This document shows, piece after piece, positions 34,837 through 43,719 of a DNA stretch of 64,000 nucleotides. Both the position numbers and the translations under genes were made by a program. Within the stretch, counting starts at the first letter, position 1. Each line of letters begins with the position of its first letter. This stretch comes from Mycolicibacterium parafortuitum (GTDB taxonomy: Bacteria > Actinomycetota > Actinomycetes > Mycobacteriales > Mycobacteriaceae). The stretch lies in the NCBI RefSeq assembly GCF_002086815.1, contig NZ_MVID01000011.1, forward strand, positions 62,001 to 126,000, given 5' to 3'. Under the pieces are notes generated by a model. It was not told the origin of the DNA and made no database searches. It was given only the letters and a program-made list of their open reading frames with translations.

Positions 34837-34842
34837 TAACGT
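34837..34842 (+). promoter_or_regulatory. -10 box of a leaderless promoter (M20 peptidase)
   Basis: TAACGT fits the TANNNT consensus and ends 7 nt before ATG 34850; no Shine-Dalgarno is present, so translation probably starts at the mRNA 5' end. Confidence 0.5.
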
Positions 34843-34849
34843 GGTCGCC

Positions 34850-36199
34850 ATGAGCGATCTCGTGCAACGCGTCCGCGACGTCCTGCCGTCGGTGCGCGCC
34901 GACCTCGAAGACCTGGTGCGCATCCAGTCCGTGTGGGCGGATCCCGACCGCCGTCCCGAGGTGCACCGGTGCGCCGAAGCGGTGTCGAAGTTGTTGTCCG
35001 AGGCCGGATTCGACGACGTCACGATCGTCGCCGAGGGCGGCGCCCCAGCCGTCATCGCCCGGCATCCCGCGCCGGAGGGTGCGCCGACGGTGCTGCTGTA
35101 CGCCCACCACGACGTGCAGCCCGAAGGCGACCCCACCCAGTGGCGCAGCGCCCCGTTCGAGCCGACCGAACGTGACGGCCGGCTGTACGGTCGCGGCACC
35201 GCCGATGACAAGGCCGGTATCGCAACGCATCTCGCCGCGTTCCGGGCGCACGGCGGCAATCCGCCGGTCGGGGTGACCGTCTTCGTCGAGGGGGAGGAGG
35301 AGTCCGGCTCGCCGTCGCTGAGCGGGCTGCTCGCCAAGCACCGCGACGCGCTGGCCGCCGATGTCATCGTGATCGCCGACTCCGACAACTGGAGCACCGC
35401 GATCCCGTCGCTGACGGTGTCGCTGCGTGGTCTGGCCGACTGTGTGGTCGAGGTCGCCACGCTCGACCACGGCCTGCACTCGGGGATGTGGGGCGGGGTG
35501 GTGCCCGACGCGCTGTCGGTTCTGGTGCGCCTGCTCGCCTCGCTGCACGACGACGACGGCGACGTCGCCGTCGAGGGCCTGCACGTCGCCGACGCTCCCG
35601 AGGTCGACTACACGCCCGAGCGGGTGCGGGCCGACACCGGCGTCCTCGACGGGGTGCACGAGATCGGCTCCGGCTCAGCGACACAACGGCTTTGGGCCAA
35701 GCCGGCGATCACCGTCATCGGCATCGACACCACCCCCATCGCGAAGGCGTCCAACACGCTGATCCCGCGCGCCCGCGCCAAGATCAGCATGCGGGTGGCC
35801 CCCGGCGGCGACGCCGCCGAGCACCTCGCGGCGCTGACCCGGCACCTGGAGAGCCATGCGCCGTGGGGTGCGCAGGTGACCGTCACCCCCGGAGATCTCG
35901 GCGAACCGTACGCCATCGACGCCGACGGCCCCGTCTACGACGCCGCGCGCAGCGCGTTTCGGCAGGCGTGGGGCCACGACGCCGTCGACACCGGTGTCGG
36001 CGGATCGATCCCGTTCATCGCCGAGTTCGCGGGGACCTTCCCCGATGCCAAGATCCTGGTGACCGGGGTCGAGGACCCCGACACCCAGGCGCACAGCATC
36101 AACGAGAGCCTGCACCTGGGCGTGCTGGAACGCGCGGCGACCGCCGAGGCGCTGCTGCTCGCCCGGCTCGGTGAACTACACGGACAGGTCGCGCCGTAG
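34850..36199 (+). CDS. M20-family metallopeptidase (dipeptidase), Rv2522c-like
   Basis: 449 aa from ATG 34850; the longer frame overlaps the palindromic element and is not supported. M20 di-zinc motifs: LYAHHDVQPEGD (metal His and Asp), GRGTADDKAG, EGEEESGSPS (catalytic Glu pair), DHGLHSG in the lid domain, and DTQAHSINE near the end (metal His). It is a cytosolic metal-dependent dipeptidase or aminoacyl hydrolase; the substrate is unknown. Its 3' end overlaps the convergent bcp gene by 24 bp. Confidence 0.93.
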   Translation: MSDLVQRVRDVLPSVRADLEDLVRIQSVWADPDRRPEVHRCAEAVSKLLSEAGFDDVTIVAEGGAPAVIARHPAPEGAPTVLLYAHHDVQPEGDPTQWRSAPFEPTERDGRLYGRGTADDKAGIATHLAAFRAHGGNPPVGVTVFVEGEEESGSPSLSGLLAKHRDALAADVIVIADSDNWSTAIPSLTVSLRGLADCVVEVATLDHGLHSGMWGGVVPDALSVLVRLLASLHDDDGDVAVEGLHVADAPEVDYTPERVRADTGVLDGVHEIGSGSATQRLWAKPAITVIGIDTTPIAKASNTLIPRARAKISMRVAPGGDAAEHLAALTRHLESHAPWGAQVTVTPGDLGEPYAIDADGPVYDAARSAFRQAWGHDAVDTGVGGSIPFIAEFAGTFPDAKILVTGVEDPDTQAHSINESLHLGVLERAATAEALLLARLGELHGQVAP

Positions 36200-36649
36200 T
36201 TTGGCGACATGGCCGGTGGCGCGGACGTTGTACTGCGCCACCTCGATGTTGCCGTTCTCGTCGACGAGGAACGTGGAACGGATGACGCCCTGAACGGTCT
36301 TGCCGTACATCGTCTTCTCGCCGAAGGCGCCCCACGCTTCGAGGACCTTCTTGTCCGGATCGGACAGCAGCGGGAACGTCAGCCCCTCGGCGTCGCGGAA
36401 TTTCGCGAGCTTCGCCGGCTTGTCCGGCGAGATCCCGACGACGTCGAGACCGGCGTCGTTGAGCTCGGCGAGGCTGTCCCGGAAGTCGCAGGCCTGCTTG
36501 GTGCAGCCCGGCGTCGACGCGGCCGGATAGAAGTACACGATGACCTTGCGACCCTTGTAGTCGGACAGCTTGACCGTGTTGCCGTCGGCGTCGGGGAGGC
36601 TGAACGCGGGAGCTTTGTCGCCGACCTCGAGACGTGGGGTTTGCGGCAT
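36176..36649 (-). CDS. bcp: Thiol peroxidase Bcp (peroxiredoxin)
   Basis: 157 aa, the typical length for BCP. The AhpC/TSA fold is shown by GDKAPAFSLPDADGN, the peroxidatic Cys49 in YPAASTPGCTKQACDF, the resolving Cys54, and GVIRSTFLVDENG. It reduces H2O2 and organic hydroperoxides with thioredoxin as donor. It is convergent with the M20 peptidase, with a 24-bp coding overlap, and divergent from the DUF3618 gene. The same neighbours occur in M. tuberculosis (Rv2521 beside Rv2522c). Confidence 0.96.
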   Translation of the reverse strand: MPQTPRLEVGDKAPAFSLPDADGNTVKLSDYKGRKVIVYFYPAASTPGCTKQACDFRDSLAELNDAGLDVVGISPDKPAKLAKFRDAEGLTFPLLSDPDKKVLEAWGAFGEKTMYGKTVQGVIRSTFLVDENGNIEVAQYNVRATGHVAKLRRDLSV

Positions 36650-36803
36650 CGGTGTGTCATCCCTCCAAGCAGGTCCCGGAACGGGTGCGGTGGTTCGGTC
36701 GACCGGGGCGCTGCGTGGCGGCCCGGCTCAACTAGGGTAGTTCGACAGAGCTGTAGGCAGGGGCGCGGCCGGCGCGCTGGTGCTGGAGGCATTGGAGGAA
36801 CAC

Positions 36804-37028
36804 GTGGCGGACCGGGATCCCGACACCATCAAGGCTGAGATCGATCAGGCGCGCGAGCAGCTGGCGATCACGGTCGACTCCCTCGCCGAGCGGGCCAATC
36901 CGCGTCGGGTGGCCGACGACGTCAAAGCCGGGGTGATCCGCTTCGTGTCGAAGCCGCCGGTGGCGATCTCCCTGGCCGGGGCCGGCGTGCTGTTGCTCGT
37001 GCTGACGATCCGCCGTATCCGGCAGTGA
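36804..37028 (+). CDS. DUF3618 small membrane protein
   Basis: 74 aa from GTG 36804 with TTGGAGGA just upstream (the longer frame from 36780 adds residues absent from Rv2520c as I recall it). The N-terminal amphipathic part (DRDPDTIKAEIDQAREQLAI, SLAERANPRR) is the DUF3618 signature and is followed by one transmembrane helix (VAISLAGAGVLLLVLTI). Probably a membrane-anchored structural protein; function unknown. It is convergent with the small gene at 37037-37207. Confidence 0.9.
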   Translation: MADRDPDTIKAEIDQAREQLAITVDSLAERANPRRVADDVKAGVIRFVSKPPVAISLAGAGVLLLVLTIRRIRQ

Positions 37029-37036
37029 ACGGTTGA

Positions 37037-37207
37037 TCAGCGCCTGAAGCTGGACCAGAACCAGTCGGTGATCGAGAATCCGGGGGGGTTGGCCACACGG
37101 CCGATCCGGCTGCAGTTCAGTACCGCCACGGGCGTTTGCACAACGCGGCGGTGAACGGCGTCCTCTCCGCCGGCACGTGTGGCCATCGGATCGACCGGGC
37201 TCGACAT
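37037..37207 (-). CDS. 56-aa protein of unknown function
   Basis: Below the usual ORF length cut-off, but supported by an ATG with GAGGAA 8 nt upstream and a stop 9 bp from the convergent DUF3618 stop. The translation reads MSSPVDPMATRAGGEDAVHR onward and ends GFSITDWFWSSFRR, an aromatic, basic C-terminus unlikely in random frame. One Cys, no signal peptide and no membrane helix. The third-position bias fits its neighbours. I do not know the family. The 371-bp region upstream would hold its promoter. Confidence 0.65.
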   Translation of the reverse strand: MSSPVDPMATRAGGEDAVHRRVVQTPVAVLNCSRIGRVANPPGFSITDWFWSSFRR

Positions 37208-37578
37208 CAGCAAATTCCTCGATTCCTGCTCTTAAGCCTCTCGCGGCGATCGCTCACGGCGTTCAGCTAACGGAACCATAACACCACTCGCAGGCTTTCA
37301 GCAGCACAATCCCCATAGGGCGATGTGAACCGCGATGCGCCGTTACTCCTTGTACCCGACGCGCGTCCTGCGTATTGTTACCGGCGTGTGACATCTAGCA
37401 CAGAAATTGGGCCCCGCGTCCAGGCCGGCGAAGTTTGACGGTGGCGCCGATTTCCTGTGCCAGGCGGGCGTTGCCGGCTGCGAGTCCCGCGGGGCCGGGA
37501 AGGGTATCGCCGGATCGGGCGGCCGAGTCCTCTACGCTGACGCTGATACAAGACGAGCTACAGAGAAGGAGACGCCAC
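37208..37578. promoter_or_regulatory. 371-bp intergenic divergent promoter region
   Basis: It separates the 56-aa gene (minus) from the 123-aa gene (plus). It includes a relatively AT-rich stretch (37205-37400). The AGAAGGAG ribosome binding site of the plus gene is at 37564-37571. No tRNA, repeat or further gene was recognised. Confidence 0.5.
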
Positions 37579-37950
37579 ATGGCGTGGTTTCTCGCCCTGC
37601 AGGGCCCCGCGCAGCCGAGCCACCAGGCTTCGGTCTACGAACTGCAGGACACGACTGACGTCGACACGCTGGCGCAAGAACTCGTCAGCGCGGTGACGCT
37701 CGACCGGGTCGTCCCGATCCCGGCGATGCTGCCGCAGAACACCAAGAAGCGGCAGAAGGTCACGCTGTACATCCGGCCGGCCGCATGGGGGCTGTGGACG
37801 TTCTACGAGTTGTCCGAGGACGACAAGCGTCAGCTGATGATGGAGAACCCCTTGGTGCAGGCGTTGCAGCAGCATCAACAGCAGCAGCACGGCGCCGCGG
37901 GCCAGATCAACCCGTTGCTGGGCCAGCCCGGCGCGGGACCCCGCCGCTAG
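37579..37950 (+). CDS. Hypothetical protein with Gln/His-rich tail
   Basis: 123 aa from ATG 37579 with a good AGAAGGAG site; the upstream extension of the frame has no such site. The N-terminus MAWFLALQGPAQPSHQASVY is followed by a compact domain that includes KRQKVTLYIRPAAWGLWTFY and then a low-complexity QQHQQQQHG tail. No signal peptide or membrane helix. I do not recognise the family. It ends in a strong terminator shared with the convergent secreted-protein gene. Confidence 0.75.
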   Translation: MAWFLALQGPAQPSHQASVYELQDTTDVDTLAQELVSAVTLDRVVPIPAMLPQNTKKRQKVTLYIRPAAWGLWTFYELSEDDKRQLMMENPLVQALQQHQQQQHGAAGQINPLLGQPGAGPRR

Positions 37951-37962
37951 GCCATCGCAGGC

Positions 37963-37989
37963 CGTCCCGTGCCCAGCGGGCACGGGACG
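37963..37989. terminator. Strong bidirectional hairpin terminator
   Basis: CGTCCCGTGCCC (37963-37974) pairs perfectly with GGGCACGGGACG (37978-37989) over a 3-nt loop, between the stops of two convergent genes. Confidence 0.75.
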
Positions 37990-37998
37990 GGTGGATCG

Positions 37999-38253
37999 CT
38001 ACTGCGTGTCGGAGTTGAACAGGTACCAGAGACCGTCTTCGCCCTCGCGGCAAAGGAAGTACGGATACTGGGCGTCCTCTTCGGGGTTGGACAGCGCGAT
38101 ATGAGGGCCGTCGGCCAAACAGGCGTCCTGGGTCTGGAAGGTCACCGGTGCGCCGTTGGCGTCGACGACCCTGACTTCCTCCGCGTTCGCGACGCCGGCT
38201 CCGGCGATCGCGCCGGCGGCACAAGCGGCGGCGACAAGCAGCTTCTTCATCAT
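37999..38253 (-). CDS. Small secreted protein, unknown function
   Basis: 84 aa with a clear signal peptide (MMKKLLVAAACAAGAIAGAG, cut after VANA). The mature domain is about 60 residues with two Cys (QTQDACLADG, PYFLCREGED) that could form one disulfide. AGGGGA lies upstream of the tandem ATG codons (38253, 38250). No family recognised. Its promoter lies in the 405-bp region shared with the large secreted hydrolase gene. Confidence 0.78.
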   Translation of the reverse strand: MMKKLLVAAACAAGAIAGAGVANAEEVRVVDANGAPVTFQTQDACLADGPHIALSNPEEDAQYPYFLCREGEDGLWYLFNSDTQ

Positions 38254-38658
38254 TGTTCCCCTGGGTATGTAGGTGGCAGCGCCCTCTCTGATGAGTCGAT
38301 ATGCCTGGTGCGCTGGGCAACAATGTAGGCCTCTGATCGGCCACCACCGCTGGTTTCCGCAAATATTGACGACTGGTCTCTAGATATCTTCGCAGCTCAT
38401 TACGTTTTGAAACGGATATAGGGATTGCCGCGGCTGCCGAACTTCGGCGCTGCCGACGGGTTCAGGCGCCGGAGGTCGGGGGGTGGATTCTCCTCGTCAT
38501 CTGCATGAAAGACATTGATCGGCAATCGATTTCGGCGTTCTCGTGCCGTGGCGCATGGGGCGGGATGCTATGGCAAGGTATCTCGCGATTTGCCCATCCG
38601 CAGCGCCGGGCCGGGGCTATAGTTTGCTGCGTTGTCGACCGTCTGAGCAGGGGTAACG
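38254..38658. promoter_or_regulatory. 405-bp divergent intergenic region
   Basis: Between the small secreted protein (minus) and the S15-like hydrolase (plus). A TATAGT -10 box at 38618-38623 would place the plus transcript start near 38630, and AGGGG precedes ATG 38659. AT-rich patches occur at 38350-38420. No further gene was seen. Confidence 0.5.
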
Positions 38659-41316
38659 ATGAACGCAGCTAGGTATATCGGCCGGGTGGGGGGCCTCGCG
38701 GTCGCTTTCGGGGTCGGCACTGCCGTCCTCGGTGGCTACGGTGTGGCCGTCGCCAAGCCTGCGGCAGACGGTGCGGATTCCACGGTGTCGGCCCCGAGTT
38801 CCCGCGGCGCCGAGACGACTTCCGTCGATTCCGGTGACAAGACGTCGACGGGTGCGAAACCCACGTCCGGCTCCCGTGATGACACCGACGCTGCCGATGA
38901 CGGTGCCGAAGACGCCGTAGACGACGACGCAGCCATCGAGGACCCAGCCGACGAGGACCCAGCCGACGAGGACCCCGCCATCGAGGACCCAGCCGACGAA
39001 TCCGCCGCCGCCGATACATCCCGCAAGCCCGCCAAGGCGCGCGACGCCGCGCCGGGGCGAGAGTCCTCGTCCACCGACACCGATACCGACACCGCCGAGA
39101 CGACGACGCCGTCGGCCGGGGACACCGCCGCCGAGCCCGCCGGCTCGACCGACGAGGTCGCCGACGTCGCGCCGGCAGACCGCACTGCCCAGGCCCTGAA
39201 GTGGCTGTCCAGCCCGGCAGCCGTCGCGGGACGCACGGCGTCCCCGACCGCGACGCAGACCGCCACCACCGCGGTGTCGAACCCCTGGGCGGCGCTCATC
39301 GACAGCATCTTCAAGCCGTTCGCCGGGGGAGGCCCGGCCGGGCTGCCCGCGGATTCACCGCTGTCCTGGGCCGCCGCCGCGGCGGCGCGGCGAGAGGCGC
39401 TTTTCGCCGGCCCCATCGTCGTCGACTCGACCACCATGGCGTTCGACGACGGTGTGATCTACGGGTCGATCAACGCGACCGCCACCAACGGACGTCAGCT
39501 GTTCTATACAGTCCTCGGCTCGTCGCCGGAGGGCGGTAAGACCACGCTCCTCAGCGCCGCCGGCGGGTTCACGTTCCTACCGGATCTGGCCGTGGTGAAT
39601 GCCGGCGGTACCGACACCTTCAGAGTGATGGTCAGCCAGGAAAGCGCGCTGATGGTCCTTCTCAGTCGGATTCCGCTACTCGGCGACCTCGTCGACCCGA
39701 TCGTGCTCAAGCTGCAGCAGACCCCGATCCTCGGTGCGGTCCTGCAACCGATCATCGGTTACCGCGTGATCACGTCGGTCACGGTCGACACGGGCGAACT
39801 GATCCCGGAGAACGTGCCCTTCGCGTTCACGACGAAGGTGGCGTCGTTCGACGGCACGAAGATCAGCGTCAACTTCTTCCCGGCCGCCGGGCTGCAGAAC
39901 GGGCAGGACGCCGAGACCATCTTCAACGGTCCGGGGCTGGGCAGCGCCGGTTACACCGACCCGACCGCGTTGATCTCGCTGGCGAATCTGATACCCGGGA
40001 TCAAGACGCTGCGCGACGGCGGCTACAACGTGGTGACCTGGGATCCCCGCGGCGAGTACGACTCCGGCGGGACCCTGCAGCTCGACAGCCCGTTCTTCGA
40101 GGGGCGTGACGTCCAGGCGTTGATCTCCTGGGCCTCCACCCTGCCGGGAGTCAAGACGACCGCGCCGGGCGATCCGGTGATGGGCATGGTCGGCGGCTCC
40201 TACGGCGGCGGAATCCAGCTGGTGACCGCAGGCATCGACAAGCGGGTCGAGGCCATCGTCCCGGTGATCGCATGGAACTCGCTGACCATGGCGCTCTATC
40301 CCGAGAAGGCGTTCAAGTCCGGCTGGGCGACCCTGCTCGGGCTGGACCTGCTGATTGCCGGCGCGAAGATCAACGCGCAGATCTATCCGGCGATCATCCT
40401 CGGCGATCTGCTCGGGTTCATCACCGAGGTCCAGCAGGCCATCATCGAGAGCAGTGGCCCGACAGTGCTGGTCAACAACATCACCGCGCCGACGCTGTTG
40501 ATCCAGGGCACCGTCGACGGATTGTTCACGCTCCGACAGGCATTCACCAATGCCGCGATGCTCGGCGCGAATGGTGTTCCGGTGGACATGATCTGGGCCT
40601 GCGGTGGACACGGCATCTGCCTGAACCCGCCGAACGACAACCAGGCGACGCATCTGGTGAACGCGACGATGGACTGGCTCGACCGGTACGTGCGCGGCAA
40701 CGAACTGGTGCCGACGGGACCCCGCTTCGAGTGGTACGACCAGAACGGTGACTACCACGCCTCAGAGGTGATGCCGACGGAGTCAGGGTTCTACGGCGAG
40801 CCGTTCGTCGCGCAGAGTGGCGGCGGATTCCTGCCGATCATTCCGATCGGCGGATCCGGCCCCCAGACCCAGCCGCCCACACCGTGGTTGCTGTCGCCGG
40901 CAACGGCGTCCAAAGCGTCGCTGGCGCTGAACATGAAGATCGCCCCGCCCGAGGGTGCTCAGTTCGTCGGTGCTCCACAGGTCACGCTGACCTACGAGGG
41001 GCTGGGCACCGCCACGCACATCTACGGTCAGATCGTCGACGACGCCTCCGGCCTGGTGCTGGGCAACCTGGTCACCGCGATCCCGGTGACGCTCGACGGC
41101 AGGAGCCGGAGCGTGACGTTCGATCTGGAGCAGATCGCCTACACGGCGGGCGCCGGGGACACGCTCACGTTGCAACTGACCGGGTTCGCCACCCCGTATC
41201 TGGATCTGACCCAGATCGGCTTCATCGACGTCCAGGGCGTGACGCTGTCGTTGCCGACGGTGTCGACCGCCGAACCGGTGGCCCGCGAACTGGCCGTTGA
41301 GGTGGTCGCGGCGTAG
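38659..41316 (+). CDS. Secreted multidomain alpha/beta hydrolase (S15/CocE type) with acidic linker
   Basis: 885 aa. A signal sequence (GGLAVAFGVGTAVLGGYGVA, to about residue 35) leads into a ~165-residue Asp/Ser/Thr/Pro-rich linker containing EDPADEDPADEDPAIEDPAD-type repeats. A cadherin/VCBS-like beta domain follows (about 250-330, DGVIYGSINATATNGRQLFY). Next is an alpha/beta hydrolase domain with the triad Ser514 (GGSYGGG), Asp620 (GTVDG) and His651 (CGGHG), and a C-terminal beta domain like the non-catalytic part of X-Pro dipeptidyl peptidases. It is expected outside the cell or on the envelope; the ester or peptide substrate is unknown. It ends at the hairpin 41359-41384. Confidence 0.87.
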   Translation: MNAARYIGRVGGLAVAFGVGTAVLGGYGVAVAKPAADGADSTVSAPSSRGAETTSVDSGDKTSTGAKPTSGSRDDTDAADDGAEDAVDDDAAIEDPADEDPADEDPAIEDPADESAAADTSRKPAKARDAAPGRESSSTDTDTDTAETTTPSAGDTAAEPAGSTDEVADVAPADRTAQALKWLSSPAAVAGRTASPTATQTATTAVSNPWAALIDSIFKPFAGGGPAGLPADSPLSWAAAAAARREALFAGPIVVDSTTMAFDDGVIYGSINATATNGRQLFYTVLGSSPEGGKTTLLSAAGGFTFLPDLAVVNAGGTDTFRVMVSQESALMVLLSRIPLLGDLVDPIVLKLQQTPILGAVLQPIIGYRVITSVTVDTGELIPENVPFAFTTKVASFDGTKISVNFFPAAGLQNGQDAETIFNGPGLGSAGYTDPTALISLANLIPGIKTLRDGGYNVVTWDPRGEYDSGGTLQLDSPFFEGRDVQALISWASTLPGVKTTAPGDPVMGMVGGSYGGGIQLVTAGIDKRVEAIVPVIAWNSLTMALYPEKAFKSGWATLLGLDLLIAGAKINAQIYPAIILGDLLGFITEVQQAIIESSGPTVLVNNITAPTLLIQGTVDGLFTLRQAFTNAAMLGANGVPVDMIWACGGHGICLNPPNDNQATHLVNATMDWLDRYVRGNELVPTGPRFEWYDQNGDYHASEVMPTESGFYGEPFVAQSGGGFLPIIPIGGSGPQTQPPTPWLLSPATASKASLALNMKIAPPEGAQFVGAPQVTLTYEGLGTATHIYGQIVDDASGLVLGNLVTAIPVTLDGRSRSVTFDLEQIAYTAGAGDTLTLQLTGFATPYLDLTQIGFIDVQGVTLSLPTVSTAEPVARELAVEVVAA
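38936..38999 (+). repeat. Short tandem repeat encoding EDPAD units
   Basis: GAGGACCCAGCCGAC-like 15-bp units occur in tandem with one ATC variant unit. They encode the acidic linker of the secreted hydrolase. Such repeats can change length by slippage. Confidence 0.7.
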
Positions 41317-41358
41317 CCGGGTGTAGACGATTGCCGGGGAAACCTCCCCGAAGCCAGC

Positions 41359-41384
41359 AAAGGCCCTGTGGATACAGGGCCTTT
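41359..41384. terminator. Bidirectional terminator between secreted hydrolase and tRNA-Lys
   Basis: AAAGGCCCTGT (41359-41369) pairs perfectly with ACAGGGCCTTT (41374-41384) over a 4-nt loop, ending in TTT on both strands. Confidence 0.8.
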
Positions 41385-41387
41385 GTG

Positions 41388-41463
<76 letters not shown>

Positions 41464-41624
41464 GCGTGTGAGACAATAACAGGCCCGCGGCGTAAGACGG
41501 AAATCCGCACGTCCGCGCGTTTTCGGAGCCGACATCGCAGTCGTGCCCCAACCCCGAAACTGACCGTAGAATTGGCGGCACTGGTTCGCGGGCAAACAGC
41601 CATGATGTGAGGTGGAGCGGAAGT

Positions 41625-42845
41625 ATGTGGCAGGTCAACACGGCGAGCCGTGCGCGTGCGAGACGGTCCTGGTGGGTGGCCGTTGCGTTGGTTCCCGCGC
41701 TTGTGCTGGGCCTCAGCGCCTGCGCGGGGGGAACCGAAACCCCCAAACCTCAGGTGATCACGGACAAGGGCACCCCGTTCGGTGACCTGCTGGTCCCGAA
41801 ACTGTCGTCGTCGGTCAAGGACGGTGCCGTCGGCGTGAGCGCCGGCGCGCCCGTGACGGTCAGCGCCGAAGACGGTGTTCTGGGCGCGGTGACGATGGTC
41901 AACGAGAACGGCAAGACGGTGGAGGGCAAGCTCTCCGAGGACGGCCTGACGTGGGAGACCGCCGAACCCCTCGGCTACAACAAGCGCTACACGCTCACCG
42001 CGCAGGCGCTGGGGCTCGGCGGGGTCGCGAGCCGGCAGATGACGTTCGAGACGCACAGCCCGGAAAACCTCACGATGCCTTACGTTTTGCCGAACGAGGG
42101 CGAGGTCGTCGGGGTGGGGCAGCCGGTCGCCATCCGGTTCGACGAGAACATCCCGAACCGGCTGGCCGCGCAACGCGCAATCACCGTCAAGACCGAGCCG
42201 CCCGTTGAGGGCGCGTTCTACTGGCTGAACAACCGTGAAGTCCGTTGGCGCCCAGCCAAGTACTGGAAGCCCGGCACCAAAGTCGAGGTCGAGGTCAACA
42301 CCTACGGCGTCGACCTGGGCGACGGTCTTTTCGGTCAGGACAACGTGTCGACGAACTTCACCATCGGCGACGAGGTGATCAGCACCGTCGACGACGACAC
42401 CAAGACGCTGACGGTGCGCCGCAACGGCGAGGTCGTCAAGACCATGCCGGTGTCGATGGGCAAGAACAGCACGCCCACCAACAACGGCGTCTACATCGTC
42501 GGTGACCGCAGGTCGCACATGATCATGGATTCGTCGACCTACGGCGTTCCGACCAACTCGCCCAACGGCTATCGCACCGAGGTCGACTGGGCCACCCAGA
42601 TCTCCTACAGCGGCATCTACGTGCACGCGGCGCCCTGGTCGGTCGGCAGCCAGGGCGAGGCCAACGTCAGCCACGGCTGCATCAACGTCAGCACGAGCAA
42701 CGGCCAGTGGTTCTACGACAACTCCAAGCGCGGCGACATCGTCGAGATCGTCAACACCGTCGGCTCGCCGTTGCCGGGCACCGACGGGCTGGGGGACTGG
42801 AACATCCCGTGGGAGCAGTGGAAGGCCGGCAACGCCAACGTGTGA
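41625..42845 (+). CDS. ldtB: L,D-transpeptidase lipoprotein (LdtMt2/Rv2518c type)
   Basis: 406 aa from ATG 41625 with GGTGGAG upstream (GTG 41607 is an alternative). A lipoprotein signal with lipobox LSAC (Cys33) is followed by two Ig-like beta domains (about 50-250) and a YkuD catalytic domain with GIYVHAAPW and SHGCINV (catalytic Cys352, His350). It makes the 3-3 crosslinks of mycobacterial peptidoglycan and is the main carbapenem-sensitive L,D-transpeptidase (family knowledge). Size and motifs match LdtMt2 (408 aa, Cys354). It ends in a strong hairpin at 42860-42889. Confidence 0.95.
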   Translation: MWQVNTASRARARRSWWVAVALVPALVLGLSACAGGTETPKPQVITDKGTPFGDLLVPKLSSSVKDGAVGVSAGAPVTVSAEDGVLGAVTMVNENGKTVEGKLSEDGLTWETAEPLGYNKRYTLTAQALGLGGVASRQMTFETHSPENLTMPYVLPNEGEVVGVGQPVAIRFDENIPNRLAAQRAITVKTEPPVEGAFYWLNNREVRWRPAKYWKPGTKVEVEVNTYGVDLGDGLFGQDNVSTNFTIGDEVISTVDDDTKTLTVRRNGEVVKTMPVSMGKNSTPTNNGVYIVGDRRSHMIMDSSTYGVPTNSPNGYRTEVDWATQISYSGIYVHAAPWSVGSQGEANVSHGCINVSTSNGQWFYDNSKRGDIVEIVNTVGSPLPGTDGLGDWNIPWEQWKAGNANV

Positions 42846-42859
42846 CGCCCGGACAGCAG

Positions 42860-42889
42860 AAACGCCGCCTACCGAAGTAGGCGGCGTTT
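42860..42889 (+). terminator. Strong terminator after ldtB
   Basis: AAACGCCGCCTAC (42860-42872) pairs perfectly with GTAGGCGGCGTTT (42877-42889) over a CGAA tetraloop. It separates ldtB from the convergent tRNA-His. Confidence 0.85.
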
Positions 42890-42898
42890 CCCTTTCGG

Positions 42899-42972
42899 GG
42901 TGGCTGACGGGACTCGAACCCGCGACAGCCAGGATCACAACCTGGTGCTCTACCAACTGAACTACAGCCACC
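42899..42972 (-). tRNA. tRNA-His (anticodon GTG)
   Basis: Minus strand: acceptor GTGGCTG pairs with CAGCCAC, preceded by the extra G(-1) typical of tRNA-His, which pairs with C73. D-arm AGTTCAGTTGGTAGAGC, anticodon loop TTGTGAT and T-loop GTTCGAGTC are present. CCA is not encoded. A TAATAT box (43000-43005, minus strand) at the end of orn could be its promoter. A 7-bp hairpin (42976-42993) lies in the short leader. Confidence 0.95.
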
Positions 42973-43002
42973 ATCGCCGCTTCGGAAAGCGGCTTGGTCA
43001 TA

Positions 43003-43638
43003 TTAGCCGGTGGACCCCTCTGGAGCCGAATCGTCCTGCTTCGGGGAGCCCAGCTCGGCCGCGACGGCCGCGATGTCGCTGGTCGAGGGCCCGGGCGGCG
43101 CGACGAACGCGGTCTGGCGGTAGTAGCGCAGCTCGCGGATCGACTCGTGGATGTCGGCCAGCGCGCGGTGCGCGAGCCCCTTCTCCGGCTGCCCGAAGTA
43201 GATCCGCGGATACCAGCGGCGGCACAACTCCTTGATCGAGCTGACGTCGATCATCCGGTAGTGCAGGAAGTCGTCGAGCTTGGGCATGTCGCGGGCGATG
43301 AAGCCGCGGTCGGTCGCGATCGAGTTCCCCGCCAGCGGCGCCGTCTTGGCCTGCTTGACGTGCTCCCGGATGTAGGTCAGCACCATGTCCTCGGCGGTCG
43401 CGACGTCGACGGTGGACGCGCGCACCTCGTCGACGAGGCCCGACTTCGCGTGCATCTTGGCGACCACGTCGACCATCGAGGACAGCGCGGCGTCGTCGGC
43501 GTGGATGACCACGTCGAGGCCGTCGCCGAGGATGTTCAGCTCCGAATCGGTCACCAGTACCGCGATCTCGATGAGCAGGTCGGATTTCAGGTCCAGGCCC
43601 GTCATCTCGCAGTCGATCCACACCAGTTCGTCTCGCAC
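43003..43638 (-). CDS. orn: Oligoribonuclease
   Basis: 211 aa from GTG 43638, giving the N-terminus [20 protein letters not shown] as in other mycobacteria; the longer frame runs into the divergent gene. DEDDh exonuclease motifs: Asp9/Glu11 in [27 protein letters not shown] and [11 protein letters not shown]. It degrades 2-5 nt RNA and nucleotides such as pGpG to mononucleotides. A TAGGGT -10 box (43647-43652, minus strand) ends 8 nt before the GTG, so it is probably leaderless. It is divergent from the DUF853 gene. Confidence 0.96.
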   Translation of the reverse strand: MRDELVWIDCEMTGLDLKSDLLIEIAVLVTDSELNILGDGLDVVIHADDAALSSMVDVVAKMHAKSGLVDEVRASTVDVATAEDMVLTYIREHVKQAKTAPLAGNSIATDRGFIARDMPKLDDFLHYRMIDVSSIKELCRRWYPRIYFGQPEKGLAHRALADIHESIRELRYYRQTAFVAPPGPSTSDIAAVAAELGSPKQDDSAPEGSTG

Positions 43639-43719
43639 AGCGCTCAACCCTAAGCCCACCGGCGCACATCGGCCCGCACACCCGCCTGACGCCGGTCCCG
43701 CCGCAGTAGGGTTCGACCC

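Noticed and set aside
38936..38999. CRISPR-like direct repeats
   Set aside because: The 15-bp units are in frame inside a coding sequence and encode an acidic linker; there are no spacers.
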